64,000 bases of DNA from G963422445 sp963422445. Lineage in GTDB: Bacteria; Pseudomonadota; Alphaproteobacteria; Thalassobaculales; Thalassobaculaceae. The notes under the pieces were generated by a model. It was not told the origin of the DNA. It was given only the letters and a program-made list of their open reading frames with translations, and ran no database searches. Each line of letters starts with the position of its first letter. The stretch's first letter is position 1. Shown one piece after another: positions 1 through 9,150 of the stretch. Both the position numbers and the translations under genes were made by a program. Location: NCBI GenBank assembly GCA_963422445.2, contig OY729512.2, positions 620,001 to 684,000 on the forward strand, written 5' to 3'.

Positions 1-2
1 GG

Positions 3-950
3 CTGATTGAAGACTGTTTCCGGCTCGGCCACCGGGTCGGCGTGGTCGCAAACTCCGATGGCCACAAGGGACGTCCCGGAGCCAGCTATCCCGGTGCCTC
101 GACCTTCGGGGCCTATGGCGGCCTCACCTGTTTCCTTGCCGAATCCCTGACCCGCGACGGATTGTTCGAATCGCTGCGCAAGCGTCGCCACTACGCGACA
201 ACCGGCAACCGGCTACATCTGCAAATGGATCTAACCTTGCCCGATCCCGGCCAACGCTTTGACGAAGACCCGAAAGTCTTTCCGGATGCCGGATCGGACA
301 CCGTCTCGTCGCTGATGATGGGCGACATCGCCCGCTGTACCAGTGATGTCGTGTCGTTGAACGTGCGAGCAATCGCCACCACCCCGATCGAGCGTATCGA
401 AATCCGCAATGCCGCAACAGTTGTTGAGACGGTTCGCGGCTTCGGTGAAGAGTGTCTCGGCGAGCGTTTCCGCATTGTCTGGAGCGGCGCCGAATATCGC
501 GGCCGCGGCCGCGAGACGCAGTGGCGGGGAACCTTGCGTTTCGACGGCCGCCGCATTCGCCGGATGGTCAAGATCAATGCCTGGAACCATGAGCGGGAAA
601 TCGTCTGTACGGACGAGTCGACGGTGACCTTCAATGCCATTACGACCGGCAATTTCGGGGGTGTCGATATCTGGCTCGACGGCACGGGCGGTAACCTCGA
701 CATCGCGTCCAATCTGGTCAATGCATGTCTGCCGCTGGCAGACATCGGCCTTGACGACACTGTCTTCGAAGCTGGCGGACTGCACCGGCAGATTAAGGTC
801 TACCGCATGCCGGAACAGCAGGATTCGTGCGAGATTAATGCAAGTGTTCCGATCAAGGTGACACCCGGCGCGGACGATGCCATCTGGATCAGCCTGTACA
901 CCGAGGACGGATTTCAGGCCTGGTCCAGCCCGATCTACCTGATCCCCTGA
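3..950 (+). CDS. DUF3604 family protein, C-terminal part
   Basis: The frame is open from the first bases of the window, so the gene begins upstream and only about 315 C-terminal residues are visible. A GTG at 42 is an internal codon, not the start. The visible part opens with a Val-Ala-Asn-Ser-Asp-Gly-His-Lys-Gly-Arg-Pro-Gly motif and a following Arg-His-Tyr-Ala-Thr-Thr-Gly segment, both typical of DUF3604 proteins. These are related to PHP-type metal-dependent phosphoesterases, and the Ser-Asp-Gly-His stretch would contribute metal ligands. The remainder is a beta-rich tail. The substrate of the family is not known. It lies 138 nt upstream of the cbb3 oxidase operon on the same strand with no obvious functional link. 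Family assignment is fairly secure; function is not. Confidence 0.75.
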   Translation: MIEDCFRLGHRVGVVANSDGHKGRPGASYPGASTFGAYGGLTCFLAESLTRDGLFESLRKRRHYATTGNRLHLQMDLTLPDPGQRFDEDPKVFPDAGSDTVSSLMMGDIARCTSDVVSLNVRAIATTPIERIEIRNAATVVETVRGFGEECLGERFRIVWSGAEYRGRGRETQWRGTLRFDGRRIRRMVKINAWNHEREIVCTDESTVTFNAITTGNFGGVDIWLDGTGGNLDIASNLVNACLPLADIGLDDTVFEAGGLHRQIKVYRMPEQQDSCEINASVPIKVTPGADDAIWISLYTEDGFQAWSSPIYLIP

Positions 951-1088
951 ACATCGCCGATATCAGGACTCTCTCCGAACGCCTCAAAATCTGGTTGACC
1001 GTCCCGGCACGTTCGGTACCATTCGCATCGTGAGGCAAAGATGGGCCGCCCGCATCTTCAGGCTGGCCGAGACAAAGGAAGATGCTCA

Positions 1089-2705
1089 ATGCGCCATGCT
1101 GCCGGGATCATGGCACTCGCGCTGGCAACGCTCCTGGCTGTCGTGCTGGCGGCCAAAGGCAGCGATCCTCTGTTCCAGGCCCATGCCTGGATACTGGCAA
1201 TCTGTCTTGGTGCTGCCACTATTGTCTGTCTGCGCCGGATCAATTTTGCACCGACCGCGGCGAGCCTGGTCAGCGATTATCTCGACTCGGTTGTCCGGTA
1301 TGGCGCGATCGCCACGGTTTTCTGGGGCCTCGCCGGCTTCCTGGTTGGCATTGTCATCGCAGCCCAACTGGCCTGGCCAGATCTGAACATCGCACCTTGG
1401 TTCACTTTTGGCCGGCTGCGTCCCCTTCATACTTCAGCCGTGGTATTCGCCTTCGGTGGCAATGCGTTGATCTGCACGAGTTTCTATGTCGTGCAACGGA
1501 CCTGCCGGGCCCGGCTTGCGTTCGGCAATCTCGCATGGTTCGTGTTCTGGGGGTACCAGTTGTTCATCGTGATGGCTGCAACCGGTTATCTACTCGGTAT
1601 CACCCAGTCTAAGGAATATGCCGAACCGGAATGGTATGTCGATCTTTGGCTCACCCTGGTCTGGGTCGCCTATCTGCTGGTGTTTCTCGGCACCATCCTG
1701 CGGCGGCGGGAACCCCATATCTATGTTGCGAACTGGTTCTACCTGTCCTTCATTGTCACGGTAGCGATGCTCCACGTCGTGAACAACCTGGCCTTGCCAG
1801 TCTCCTTTGCCGGCTCCAAGAGCTACACCGTATTTGCCGGGGTGCAGGATGCGCTGACCCAATGGTGGTACGGTCACAATGCCGTCGGATTCTTCCTGAC
1901 CGCCGGATTCCTCGGCATGATGTATTACTTTGTCCCGAAACAGGCCGAGCGGCCGGTCTATTCCTACCGTCTGTCCGTCGTTCATTTCTGGTCGCTGATC
2001 TTTCTCTATATCTGGGCCGGACCACACCATCTTCACTACACGGCTCTGCCCGACTGGGCGCAGACGCTCGGCATGGTGTTCTCGGTCATGTTGTGGATGC
2101 CGTCCTGGGGTGGCATGATCAACGGCCTCATGACGCTTTCGGGTGTCTGGGACAAGTTGCGGACCGATCCGATCATCCGGATGATGGTGCTCGCGCTCGC
2201 CTTCTACGGCATGTCGACATTCGAAGGCCCCGTGATGTCGATCAAGGCGGTCAACTCGCTCAGCCACTACACCGACTGGACCATCGGCCATGTCCACTCC
2301 GGCGCCCTCGGCTGGGTCGGGATGGTATCATTCGCCGCATTGTATTTCATGGTGCCGCGGCTTTGGGGACAGGACCGACTTTACAGCCTGAGGATGATCA
2401 ACTGGCATTTCTGGCTGGCGACCCTTGGAATCGTGGTCTACGCCGCGGTGATGTGGGTCTCCGGCATTCAACAGGGCCTGATGTGGCGCGGATATGACGA
2501 CCAGGGCTTCCTTGTCTATTCCTTCGCCGAGAGCGTTGCCGCGATGCACCCCTACTATGTCGTGCGCACGATCGGCGGCCTGCTCTATCTTGCCGGCGCC
2601 ATCGTCATGACCTGGAATCTCGTAATGACGATCCGCGGCCGAGTCCGCAACGAGCAGCCGATGGACATGACCGGCGGCGCGCCCGTCGCCCAGGCCATGG
2701 GCTGA
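1089..2705 (+). CDS. ccoN: cbb3-type cytochrome c oxidase subunit I (CcoN)
   Basis: Catalytic subunit of the high-affinity haem-copper oxidase that reduces O2 at the inner membrane. The start at 1089 is preferred over ATG 1041 because an AAGGAAG ribosome site lies 7 nt upstream. That gives 538 residues, normal for CcoN. The protein is almost wholly hydrophobic with about 12 membrane helices. Expected ligands are visible: His114 in the Leu-His-Thr-Ser segment (low-spin haem b), His263 in Tyr-Gly-His-Asn and the His313/His314 pair in Gly-Pro-His-His-Leu-His-Tyr (CuB site), and His401/His403 in Gly-His-Val-His (haem ligands). It is the first gene of ccoNOQP-ccoGHIS; ccoO follows after 15 nt. No FNR-type TTGAT-N4-ATCAA box is evident in 951-1088, so oxygen regulation cannot be shown here. 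Confidence 0.96.
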   Translation: MRHAAGIMALALATLLAVVLAAKGSDPLFQAHAWILAICLGAATIVCLRRINFAPTAASLVSDYLDSVVRYGAIATVFWGLAGFLVGIVIAAQLAWPDLNIAPWFTFGRLRPLHTSAVVFAFGGNALICTSFYVVQRTCRARLAFGNLAWFVFWGYQLFIVMAATGYLLGITQSKEYAEPEWYVDLWLTLVWVAYLLVFLGTILRRREPHIYVANWFYLSFIVTVAMLHVVNNLALPVSFAGSKSYTVFAGVQDALTQWWYGHNAVGFFLTAGFLGMMYYFVPKQAERPVYSYRLSVVHFWSLIFLYIWAGPHHLHYTALPDWAQTLGMVFSVMLWMPSWGGMINGLMTLSGVWDKLRTDPIIRMMVLALAFYGMSTFEGPVMSIKAVNSLSHYTDWTIGHVHSGALGWVGMVSFAALYFMVPRLWGQDRLYSLRMINWHFWLATLGIVVYAAVMWVSGIQQGLMWRGYDDQGFLVYSFAESVAAMHPYYVVRTIGGLLYLAGAIVMTWNLVMTIRGRVRNEQPMDMTGGAPVAQAMG

Positions 2706-2720
2706 CGGGAGGAAAAGCCG

Positions 2721-3452
2721 ATGTCCTTCCTGCTGAACCACGCAAGGCTTGAGCGCAACGCCATCCTGCTGCTCGTGATCAGTCTGTTGGTCGTCTCGGT
2801 CGGCGGCATCGTCGAGATCGCACCGCTGTTTTATCTCGACAACACGATCGAAAAAGTGAAAGGCATGCGCCCCTACACGCCACTGGAACTGGCAGGGCGC
2901 AATATCTATGTCCGCGAAGGCTGCTACGTTTGTCACAGCCAGATGATCAGACCGTTTCGAGACGAAGTTGAACGCTACGGACACTATTCCCTGGCAGCGG
3001 AATCAATGTACGATCATCCATTCCAGTGGGGCTCGAAGAGAACTGGACCGGATCTCGCCCGGATTGGTGGGCGCTATTCCGACGAATGGCATGTTCAGCA
3101 CATGATCGCACCGCGGTCAGTGGTTCCCGAATCCGTGATGCCGGCCTACCCAACCCTGTTGCGTGACACCCTTAGAATCGGTGATGCGGCTGCGCATCTG
3201 AAGGCCAACGCCGCACTGGGCGTCCCCTATTCCGCCGACATGATCGACAATGCCCGTATCGATCTGCAGATGCAAGCGGATCCGGAGGCCGATACCGACG
3301 GGCTGATTGCACGTTACGGCTCTGTCCTAGTCCGCGACTTCGACGGTCAACCTGGTCGTTTGACGGAAATGGACGCGCTGGTCGCCTATCTCCAGATGCT
3401 GGGCACACTTGTCGATTTCACGGCATTCCGCCCGAAGGAAAACGAACGCTGA
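2721..3452 (+). CDS. ccoO: cbb3-type cytochrome c oxidase subunit II (CcoO)
   Basis: Membrane-anchored mono-haem cytochrome c subunit that passes electrons from CcoP to CcoN. It has 243 residues, the usual size. One N-terminal membrane helix (about residues 14-36) is followed by a periplasmic domain carrying a single haem-binding Cys68-Tyr-Val-Cys71-His72. Downstream are the family-typical Ser-Gln-Met-Ile-Arg-Pro-Phe segment and a Gly-Pro-Asp-Leu-Ala-Arg-Ile-Gly-Gly-Arg-Tyr stretch. A GGGAGG ribosome site precedes the ATG. It sits between ccoN and ccoQ in one operon. Identification is secure. Confidence 0.96.
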   Translation: MSFLLNHARLERNAILLLVISLLVVSVGGIVEIAPLFYLDNTIEKVKGMRPYTPLELAGRNIYVREGCYVCHSQMIRPFRDEVERYGHYSLAAESMYDHPFQWGSKRTGPDLARIGGRYSDEWHVQHMIAPRSVVPESVMPAYPTLLRDTLRIGDAAAHLKANAALGVPYSADMIDNARIDLQMQADPEADTDGLIARYGSVLVRDFDGQPGRLTEMDALVAYLQMLGTLVDFTAFRPKENER

Positions 3453-3461
3453 GGCACGATC

Positions 3462-3626
3462 ATGGACTATGAGAGCCTTCGCCAATTCGCCGACAGCTGG
3501 GGTCTGGTCTATCTGATGCTTCTGTTTGTCGGCATCGTGCTGTTCGTCTGGTTGCGCCCTGGCGCCCGCAAGATTGCCGAGGAGGCCGCCCGCATTCCCT
3601 TGAAAGAGGATAACGGCGATGGCTGA
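3462..3626 (+). CDS. ccoQ: cbb3-type oxidase subunit IV (CcoQ)
   Basis: Small 54-residue protein with one membrane helix (about residues 14-32), a Trp-Leu-Arg-Pro-Gly junction and a charged cytoplasmic tail rich in Glu and Lys. This is the usual plan of CcoQ/FixQ, which stabilises the cbb3 complex and the CcoP interaction. Position decides the call: it starts 9 nt after ccoO stops and overlaps the ccoP start by 8 nt (ATG at 3619, stop at 3624-3626). Confidence 0.9.
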   Translation: MDYESLRQFADSWGLVYLMLLFVGIVLFVWLRPGARKIAEEAARIPLKEDNGDG

Positions 3627-4476
3627 GCAGGACAGCGCCGTCGGGACCACCGGCCATGACTGGGACGGAATCACCGAACTGAACACTCCACTGCCACGCT
3701 GGTGGCTGTGGACCTTTTACCTCACCATCATCTGGGGGATCGGCTACTGCATCGCCTATCCGGCGATTCCGCTGATCGACGGAGCGAGCCGCGGATTGCT
3801 CGGATATTCGAGCCGTGGCGAACTGGCTGAAACCATGTCGGATGTCGCCCGGTCGCGCCAGAATGTTCTCGACTTGATCGCGCAGGCCGATGTCGCCGCC
3901 ATTCATGCCGACGAGACACTCGCTGCCTTCGCGGTCGGCGGCGGCGCTTCAGCCTTCAAGGTGCATTGCGTCCAATGTCACGGCTCCGGCGCGGCCGGGT
4001 CGGCGGGCTACCCCAATCTCAACGATGACGACTGGATCTGGGGCGGATCGCTCGATGCGATCTACCAGACGATCAGTCACGGCGTCCGTGACGAAGCCAG
4101 TAACGAGACCCGATATTCGGAAATGCCGGCCTTCGGTACCGAAGGTCTCCTCGACTCCGGGGACATCCGCGACACCACCGCCTTCGTACTGAGCCTTGGC
4201 GGCCGGGCGGCCGGGTTCGGGGACCGCGCCGCGGGCGCCACCCTGTTCGCGGAAAACTGCGCGTCCTGCCATGGCGACACCGGTGAAGGGATGCGCGAAC
4301 TCGGCGCGCCAAGCCTGACCGACCCGATCTGGCTCTACGGTGCCGAGGCCGAAACCATCCGCTCGCAGATCGCCTCGCCTTCGCATGGTGTCATGCCGGG
4401 TTGGCGGCAGCGTCTCGGCGACTCTCTGGTCAAACAGCTTACGCTTTACGTTCACAGTCTCGGCGGCGGCGAATAG
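3619..4476 (+). CDS. ccoP: cbb3-type cytochrome c oxidase subunit III (CcoP), di-haem
   Basis: Di-haem cytochrome c subunit that receives electrons from soluble cytochrome c or the bc1 complex. It has 285 residues, a normal length. An N-terminal domain with a Trp-rich membrane helix (about 29-50) is followed by two cytochrome c domains with haem motifs Cys117-Val-Gln-Cys120-His121 and Cys214-Ala-Ser-Cys217-His218. Met axial-ligand candidates lie in Ser-Glu-Met-Pro-Ala-Phe and in Gly-Val-Met-Pro-Gly-Trp. The ATG overlaps ccoQ, implying translational coupling. ccoG follows after 15 nt. Confidence 0.96.
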   Translation: MAEQDSAVGTTGHDWDGITELNTPLPRWWLWTFYLTIIWGIGYCIAYPAIPLIDGASRGLLGYSSRGELAETMSDVARSRQNVLDLIAQADVAAIHADETLAAFAVGGGASAFKVHCVQCHGSGAAGSAGYPNLNDDDWIWGGSLDAIYQTISHGVRDEASNETRYSEMPAFGTEGLLDSGDIRDTTAFVLSLGGRAAGFGDRAAGATLFAENCASCHGDTGEGMRELGAPSLTDPIWLYGAEAETIRSQIASPSHGVMPGWRQRLGDSLVKQLTLYVHSLGGGE

Positions 4477-4491
4477 CGCCGCAAGAACACC

Positions 4492-6042
4492 ATGACCCAA
4501 GATCAGGGGACCGAGCATTTCGATGTCGCCGCGGTCGATCATCACCGCGCCGGGCCGCTCTACGCCCCCCGCACCCGCATTCATCCGAAACGTGCGCGCG
4601 GCACGTTCCGGCGGTTCAAATGGTGGATCATGGCGATCACGCTCACGATCTACTATGTCACGCCCTGGGTGCGGTGGGACCGCGGCGTCCATGTGTCCGA
4701 CCAGGCTGTGTTGGTGGATCTCGCCAACCACCGGTTTTTCTTTTTCTTCATCGAAATCTGGCCTCACGAATTCTATTTTGTCGCTGGTCTTCTGGTCATG
4801 GCGGGGATCGGCCTGTTTCTGGTCACCTCGACGGTCGGGCGGGCCTGGTGTGGCTATGCTTGTCCGCAAACCGTCTGGGTCGATCTCTTTCTGGTTGTCG
4901 AACGGTTTTTCGAGGGCGACCGGAACGCCCGTATCCGCCTCGATGACACTCCATGGTCCCTGGACAAGATCCGGAAACGCGTGTCCAAACATGCGGTCTG
5001 GATCGTCATTTCAGTCGCGACCGGAGGCGCCTGGATTTTCTATTTTGCCGATGCGCCGCGTCTGGCCGCGGATTTCCTGCGCGGCGAGGCGCCAGGCATC
5101 GCCTATGCGACCGTCGCGATCCTGACCGCCACGACCTACATCCTCGGTGGCCATCTGCGGGAACAGGTCTGCGTCTACATGTGCCCGTGGCCGCGTATCC
5201 AGGGCGCCATGCTCGATGAGGATTCGCTAACCGTCACTTACAACGCCTGGCGCGGCGAACCACGGTCCCGCCATGTCCGCAGAAATCGGAGCGAGGGTCG
5301 CGAGACCGGTGATTGCGTCGATTGCAATGCCTGTGTCGCCGTCTGCCCGACCGGGATCGACATCCGAAACGGTCAGCAGCTCGAATGCATTACATGCGCC
5401 CTTTGCATCGACGCCTGCGACGGAGTCATGCAGCGGCTTGGCCAGCCGAAAGGACTGATATCCTATGCGACCCTGCGTGACTACGAGGCGAACATGGCGC
5501 TAGCCCGGGGGCCGGACGGCAACATTGAACCGCACCGGGTTCGCGACGCGGACGGCGGCCTGCATGAAGCCGTGCGTAGCATCTCGCCGGCCTCGCTGCT
5601 GCGGCTGCGCACACTCGCCTATGCCGCCGCGTGGACCGCGGTCGGCCTCATGTTACTGGGCCTTCTCCTGACCCGGGACCATCTCGAATTGCATGTTGTC
5701 CATGACAGAAACCCGGTGTTCGTGCGCCTGACCAACGGAACGATCCGAAACGGCTACACGGTCAAGATCCTCAACATGCATCCCGAGCCACGCGCATTTC
5801 GTCTCGCGATCGAAGACCTGCCGGGAGCCCGGCTGCGGGTTGCCGGAGACACCGCAAAGCCGACACCGGATCTTTCGATCACGGTCCGACCCGACGCGCT
5901 CCGGTCGACCCGGGTCTATGTCCATCTTCCGGCTGCCGAGCAAGCCGGCCCGCATACCCCGTTCAATTTCCACGTCGAAGCCATCAACGATGGTGAAACC
6001 GCCCGTTACGAAGCGGTATTCGAGGGACCGGGACACCGATGA
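4492..6042 (+). CDS. ccoG: cbb3 oxidase assembly ferredoxin-like protein CcoG
   Basis: Polyferredoxin of 516 residues, known in other bacteria as a cupric reductase needed for cbb3 assembly. It has about five membrane helices, a membrane-embedded Cys120-Gly-Tyr-Ala-Cys124-Pro motif, and a 2[4Fe-4S] ferredoxin domain with Cys275/278/281/285 and Cys299/302/305/309. A C-terminal immunoglobulin-like (IG_FixG) periplasmic domain follows the last helix near residue 390. It lies between ccoP and ccoH and its stop overlaps the ccoH start by 4 nt (ATGA). Confidence 0.95.
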   Translation: MTQDQGTEHFDVAAVDHHRAGPLYAPRTRIHPKRARGTFRRFKWWIMAITLTIYYVTPWVRWDRGVHVSDQAVLVDLANHRFFFFFIEIWPHEFYFVAGLLVMAGIGLFLVTSTVGRAWCGYACPQTVWVDLFLVVERFFEGDRNARIRLDDTPWSLDKIRKRVSKHAVWIVISVATGGAWIFYFADAPRLAADFLRGEAPGIAYATVAILTATTYILGGHLREQVCVYMCPWPRIQGAMLDEDSLTVTYNAWRGEPRSRHVRRNRSEGRETGDCVDCNACVAVCPTGIDIRNGQQLECITCALCIDACDGVMQRLGQPKGLISYATLRDYEANMALARGPDGNIEPHRVRDADGGLHEAVRSISPASLLRLRTLAYAAAWTAVGLMLLGLLLTRDHLELHVVHDRNPVFVRLTNGTIRNGYTVKILNMHPEPRAFRLAIEDLPGARLRVAGDTAKPTPDLSITVRPDALRSTRVYVHLPAAEQAGPHTPFNFHVEAINDGETARYEAVFEGPGHR

Positions 6043-6536
6043 TCATGACAAAACGCCCGGAGACAGAACGAGTCACGCTGACCGGATTTCATGTGGCGCT
6101 GATGTTCGCCGGATTTTTCGGTGTGGTGATCGCCGTCAATCTCGGGCTGGCGGCCGTTGCGGGATTGAGCTGGACCGGCCTGGTCGTGGAAAACAGCTAT
6201 GTCGAAAGCCAGCGTTACAACACCCGCATCGCCGCCGCGCGCGAACAGGCGGCACGCGGCTGGCGTGCGACGCTCGCCACGCATGACCGCCGCCTGACCT
6301 TCGAGCTGCGGCGCCAGGACGGGATCCCGATCGCCCTGACCTCGGCGAGGCTCACGCTTCAGCGTCCGGTTGGAACAGCCGACGATAGGATGGTCGCCAT
6401 GCGTATCAGCGGACATCGAGCGACATTCGAAGATCCGCTCGCGCCCGGGACCTGGAATGCCAGCATCAAGGCGGTTACTGCGGCCGGCGCCGACTTTCGG
6501 CTGGATCAACGGATTGAGCTGAATGAACGTCAATGA
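6039..6536 (+). CDS. ccoH: FixH/CcoH family cbb3 assembly protein
   Basis: Protein of 165 residues with one N-terminal membrane helix (about 17-40) and a periplasmic domain matching the FixH family, including the Tyr-Val-Glu-Ser-Gln-Arg-Tyr-Asn segment just after the helix. CcoH works with the CcoI copper ATPase in maturing the CuB centre. It overlaps ccoG at its start and ccoI by 14 nt at its end. A second ATG two codons in (6045) is an equally possible start. Confidence 0.9.
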   Translation: MIMTKRPETERVTLTGFHVALMFAGFFGVVIAVNLGLAAVAGLSWTGLVVENSYVESQRYNTRIAAAREQAARGWRATLATHDRRLTFELRRQDGIPIALTSARLTLQRPVGTADDRMVAMRISGHRATFEDPLAPGTWNASIKAVTAAGADFRLDQRIELNERQ

Positions 6537-8772
6537 TGCCATATCCACGGGCCAGACTCCGGGAACAACCGGTCCACGAGGCGGGAATGCGGTTCGGTCC
6601 ATCGATCAGGCCACAACCGATCTCGGTAATGGACTGCGCGAACTCGTGCTGTCGGTGCCGGGTGTCCATTGCGGGGCCTGCATCCGGGTGATCGAGACCG
6701 GCCTCGGCGCGCTATCTGGGATTTCCGTGGCGCGCGTGAATCTCTCGCAGCGACGGATCCGGGTCATCTGGAACGCCAGCGAGACATCGGGCGATTTCAT
6801 TCTCGCACGGCTGGAAGAGTTGGGATTCAAGGCCCACCTGCCGGACACGAACCGCGAAGATGCGGCCGACGATGCACGGTATCGTGGCCTCCTGCTGGCC
6901 CTCGCGGTCTCCGGATTTGCCGCCGGCAACATCATGCTGCTGTCGATATCGGTCTGGTCGGGCGCCGACGCCAGTACCCGCGACCTCTTCCACTGGATCT
7001 CCGCACTGATCGCGATACCGGCGGTCGCCGTCGCTGGCCGGCCATTTTTCAGCAGCGCTGGCGCAGCACTCGTGGCGCGGCGGCTCAACATGGATGTGCC
7101 GATCTCCCTGGCTGTCATTCTTGCCCTGACCCTGTCGGTCTTCGAGACCAGCCGCGGCGGTCCGCATGCCTATTTCGATGCAGTTGTCACCTTGCTGTTC
7201 TTCCTGTTGATTGGCCGCACGCTCAACCACCTGATGCGCCGCCGATCCCGCGGCGCGGCGGCGCAGTTGTCACGGCTTGCACCGCACGACGCCATTCTTC
7301 TTCAATCAGACGGAACCCGCACCGAGATTGCGGTCAGCGCGCTGCGGGTCGGGGACCGCGTCCTGATTCGCTCCGGCGACCGGGTTCCGGTTGACGGCAT
7401 TACCCTCGATACCCCGGTGATCGTCGATGCCGCCATGGTCAGCGGTGAGTCGGCGCCGATCTCGCTTGCTGACGGCGAGCCGTTGATCGCCGGGATGCTC
7501 AATCGCGGCACCGCGTTCCACATGCAGGCCACGGCCATCGCATCCGACAGTTTTATCGCGGAGATCACGCGCCTCATGGAGGCGGTCGAGGGTGCGAAGA
7601 CCCGCTATCGCCGCCTGTCGGACCGGGCCGCCGGCATCTACGCCCCCACAGTGCACATTGTTGCCGGCCTCACGTTTCTGTTCTGGTGGCTGACCTCTGG
7701 AGATCTGCATCGTGCCGCCTATACGGCGATCGCCGTCCTGATCATAACCTGCCCTTGCGCGCTGGCACTCGCTATCCCGACTGTGCAGGCCGCGGCGTCA
7801 AACCGGTTGTTCCGCATCGGCGTGCTGCTCAAGGACGGCGACGCGCTCGAACGTCTGTCGGACATTGACCATGTCGTTCTCGACAAGACAGGAACCCTGA
7901 CTGACCAACGGCAGATCATTGCCAATTCTGCCGACATCGATGACATGGCGCTTGCCCTTGCCGCGGCATTGGCTGCCGCCAGCGCCCATCCGCGGGCGCA
8001 GGCCATCCGGGATCTGGCGTCTGCCCGCGGGCTCGCGGCGCCAATACACGCGGTGCCGCGGGAATATCCGGGATACGGTCTAGAACTTGTAGATGGCGAT
8101 CGCATCCTGCGCCTGGGACGGGCTGACTGGGCCGTTGACGCAGTCACCAACGATGCTGCTGGCGATACGATCCTCGCCGTTGACGGCATGCAACGCGCAA
8201 CATTCCGTTTTGTGGAAGTGCTGCGCCCCGGCGCCCGGATGATCGCCGCGGATCTGGCCACGCGAGGACTGGATGTCGAAATGCTGTCCGGCGATCACCA
8301 GACTCCGGTCCGGCGCATGGCGGACACGCTCGGGATACCGGATTGTCGAGCCGGCATGTCGCCGGCCGGCAAGCTCGCCCGTCTTGACGAGATTGCGGAA
8401 TCCGGCCGCAAGGCACTGATGGTCGGAGACGGACTGAATGACGGCCTCGCACTCAGCGCAGCGCACGCGTCGATAGCGCCATCGGAGGCGTCGGATGTCG
8501 GACGCAGCGCGGCCGACCTGGTGTTTCTCGGAAGTTCGCTTGGAGCAGTTACAGAAGCGATCGACATCGCTCGCAAGGCGCGGGCGCTGATGCGGCAGAA
8601 TCTCGTCCTGACGCTGACTTATAATCTGGTTGCGGTGCCCATCGCCGTTACCGGCCTGGCCACGCCGCTCGTCGCAGCAATCGCCATGTCACTGTCATCA
8701 GTCGTTGTAACGGCAAACGCCATGCGGCTTGCCTTGATGCCCGTGCCCACGGAACGCGGGGATGGATCCTGA
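6523..8772 (+). CDS. ccoI: Copper-transporting P1B-type ATPase (CcoI/FixI)
   Basis: P-type ATPase of 749 residues that supplies copper for the CuB centre of the oxidase. Domains in order: an N-terminal heavy-metal-associated domain with Gly-Val-His-Cys50-Gly-Ala-Cys53, eight predicted membrane helices, the Ser-Gly-Glu-Ser actuator motif, the intramembrane Cys410-Pro411-Cys412 metal site, the phosphorylation motif Asp454-Lys-Thr-Gly-Thr, and the hinge Gly-Asp-Gly-Leu-Asn-Asp. Context within the cco cluster separates it from a general CopA exporter. Its TGA shares one base with the ccoS ATG. Confidence 0.95.
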   Translation: MNVNDAISTGQTPGTTGPRGGNAVRSIDQATTDLGNGLRELVLSVPGVHCGACIRVIETGLGALSGISVARVNLSQRRIRVIWNASETSGDFILARLEELGFKAHLPDTNREDAADDARYRGLLLALAVSGFAAGNIMLLSISVWSGADASTRDLFHWISALIAIPAVAVAGRPFFSSAGAALVARRLNMDVPISLAVILALTLSVFETSRGGPHAYFDAVVTLLFFLLIGRTLNHLMRRRSRGAAAQLSRLAPHDAILLQSDGTRTEIAVSALRVGDRVLIRSGDRVPVDGITLDTPVIVDAAMVSGESAPISLADGEPLIAGMLNRGTAFHMQATAIASDSFIAEITRLMEAVEGAKTRYRRLSDRAAGIYAPTVHIVAGLTFLFWWLTSGDLHRAAYTAIAVLIITCPCALALAIPTVQAAASNRLFRIGVLLKDGDALERLSDIDHVVLDKTGTLTDQRQIIANSADIDDMALALAAALAAASAHPRAQAIRDLASARGLAAPIHAVPREYPGYGLELVDGDRILRLGRADWAVDAVTNDAAGDTILAVDGMQRATFRFVEVLRPGARMIAADLATRGLDVEMLSGDHQTPVRRMADTLGIPDCRAGMSPAGKLARLDEIAESGRKALMVGDGLNDGLALSAAHASIAPSEASDVGRSAADLVFLGSSLGAVTEAIDIARKARALMRQNLVLTLTYNLVAVPIAVTGLATPLVAAIAMSLSSVVVTANAMRLALMPVPTERGDGS

Positions 8773-8921
8773 TGGACGTATTGCTGATCCTTCTGCCGGC
8801 AGCCCTGTTACTCGGCGGTCTTGGACTTGCCGCCTTCATATGGGCTCTGAAGAACCGACAATTCGACGATCCCGCCGGCGCTGCCGAACGCATTTTGGAA
8901 GACGACCGGGAATCGCAGTGA
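8772..8921 (+). CDS. ccoS: cbb3-type oxidase assembly protein CcoS
   Basis: A 49-residue single-helix protein (helix about residues 3-27) followed by a short acidic tail containing the Gln-Phe-Asp-Asp motif typical of CcoS. CcoS is required for haem and copper insertion into cbb3 oxidases. The ATG overlaps the ccoI stop codon by one base, so it is the last gene of the ccoGHIS unit. The following 150 nt contain a small inverted repeat (CGTCAG-AC-CTGACG near 8957) but no T-run, so it is not called as a terminator. Confidence 0.9.
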   Translation: MDVLLILLPAALLLGGLGLAAFIWALKNRQFDDPAGAAERILEDDRESQ

Positions 8922-9150
8922 GACCGGCTCTGATTGCGCGGTGACGCTTTTTACAGGCCGTCAGACCTGACGCTGATGAACCGGAGTGATCGCAGCGGAC
9001 GCCGTCACTTAAGGCGCCAGAAACACCCGTAATGACAGGGAGTCAGGGTTCATCAGGCTCCCCTCCGCCTGCGTGGTTTCTCCGAGCAATCGCTGCACCT
9101 GCCGCTGCCTGTGCAACCACCCGGCCGCGGCCCGAAATCGGGAGTTGCCC

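Noticed and set aside
951..1088. Possible FNR/FixK box before ccoN
   Set aside because: No TTGAT-N4-ATCAA-like palindrome is present; TTGACC near 992 has no matching half.
8957..8970. CGTCAG-AC-CTGACG inverted repeat after ccoS as terminator
   Set aside because: The stem is short with a 2-nt loop and no T-run follows on the plus strand.
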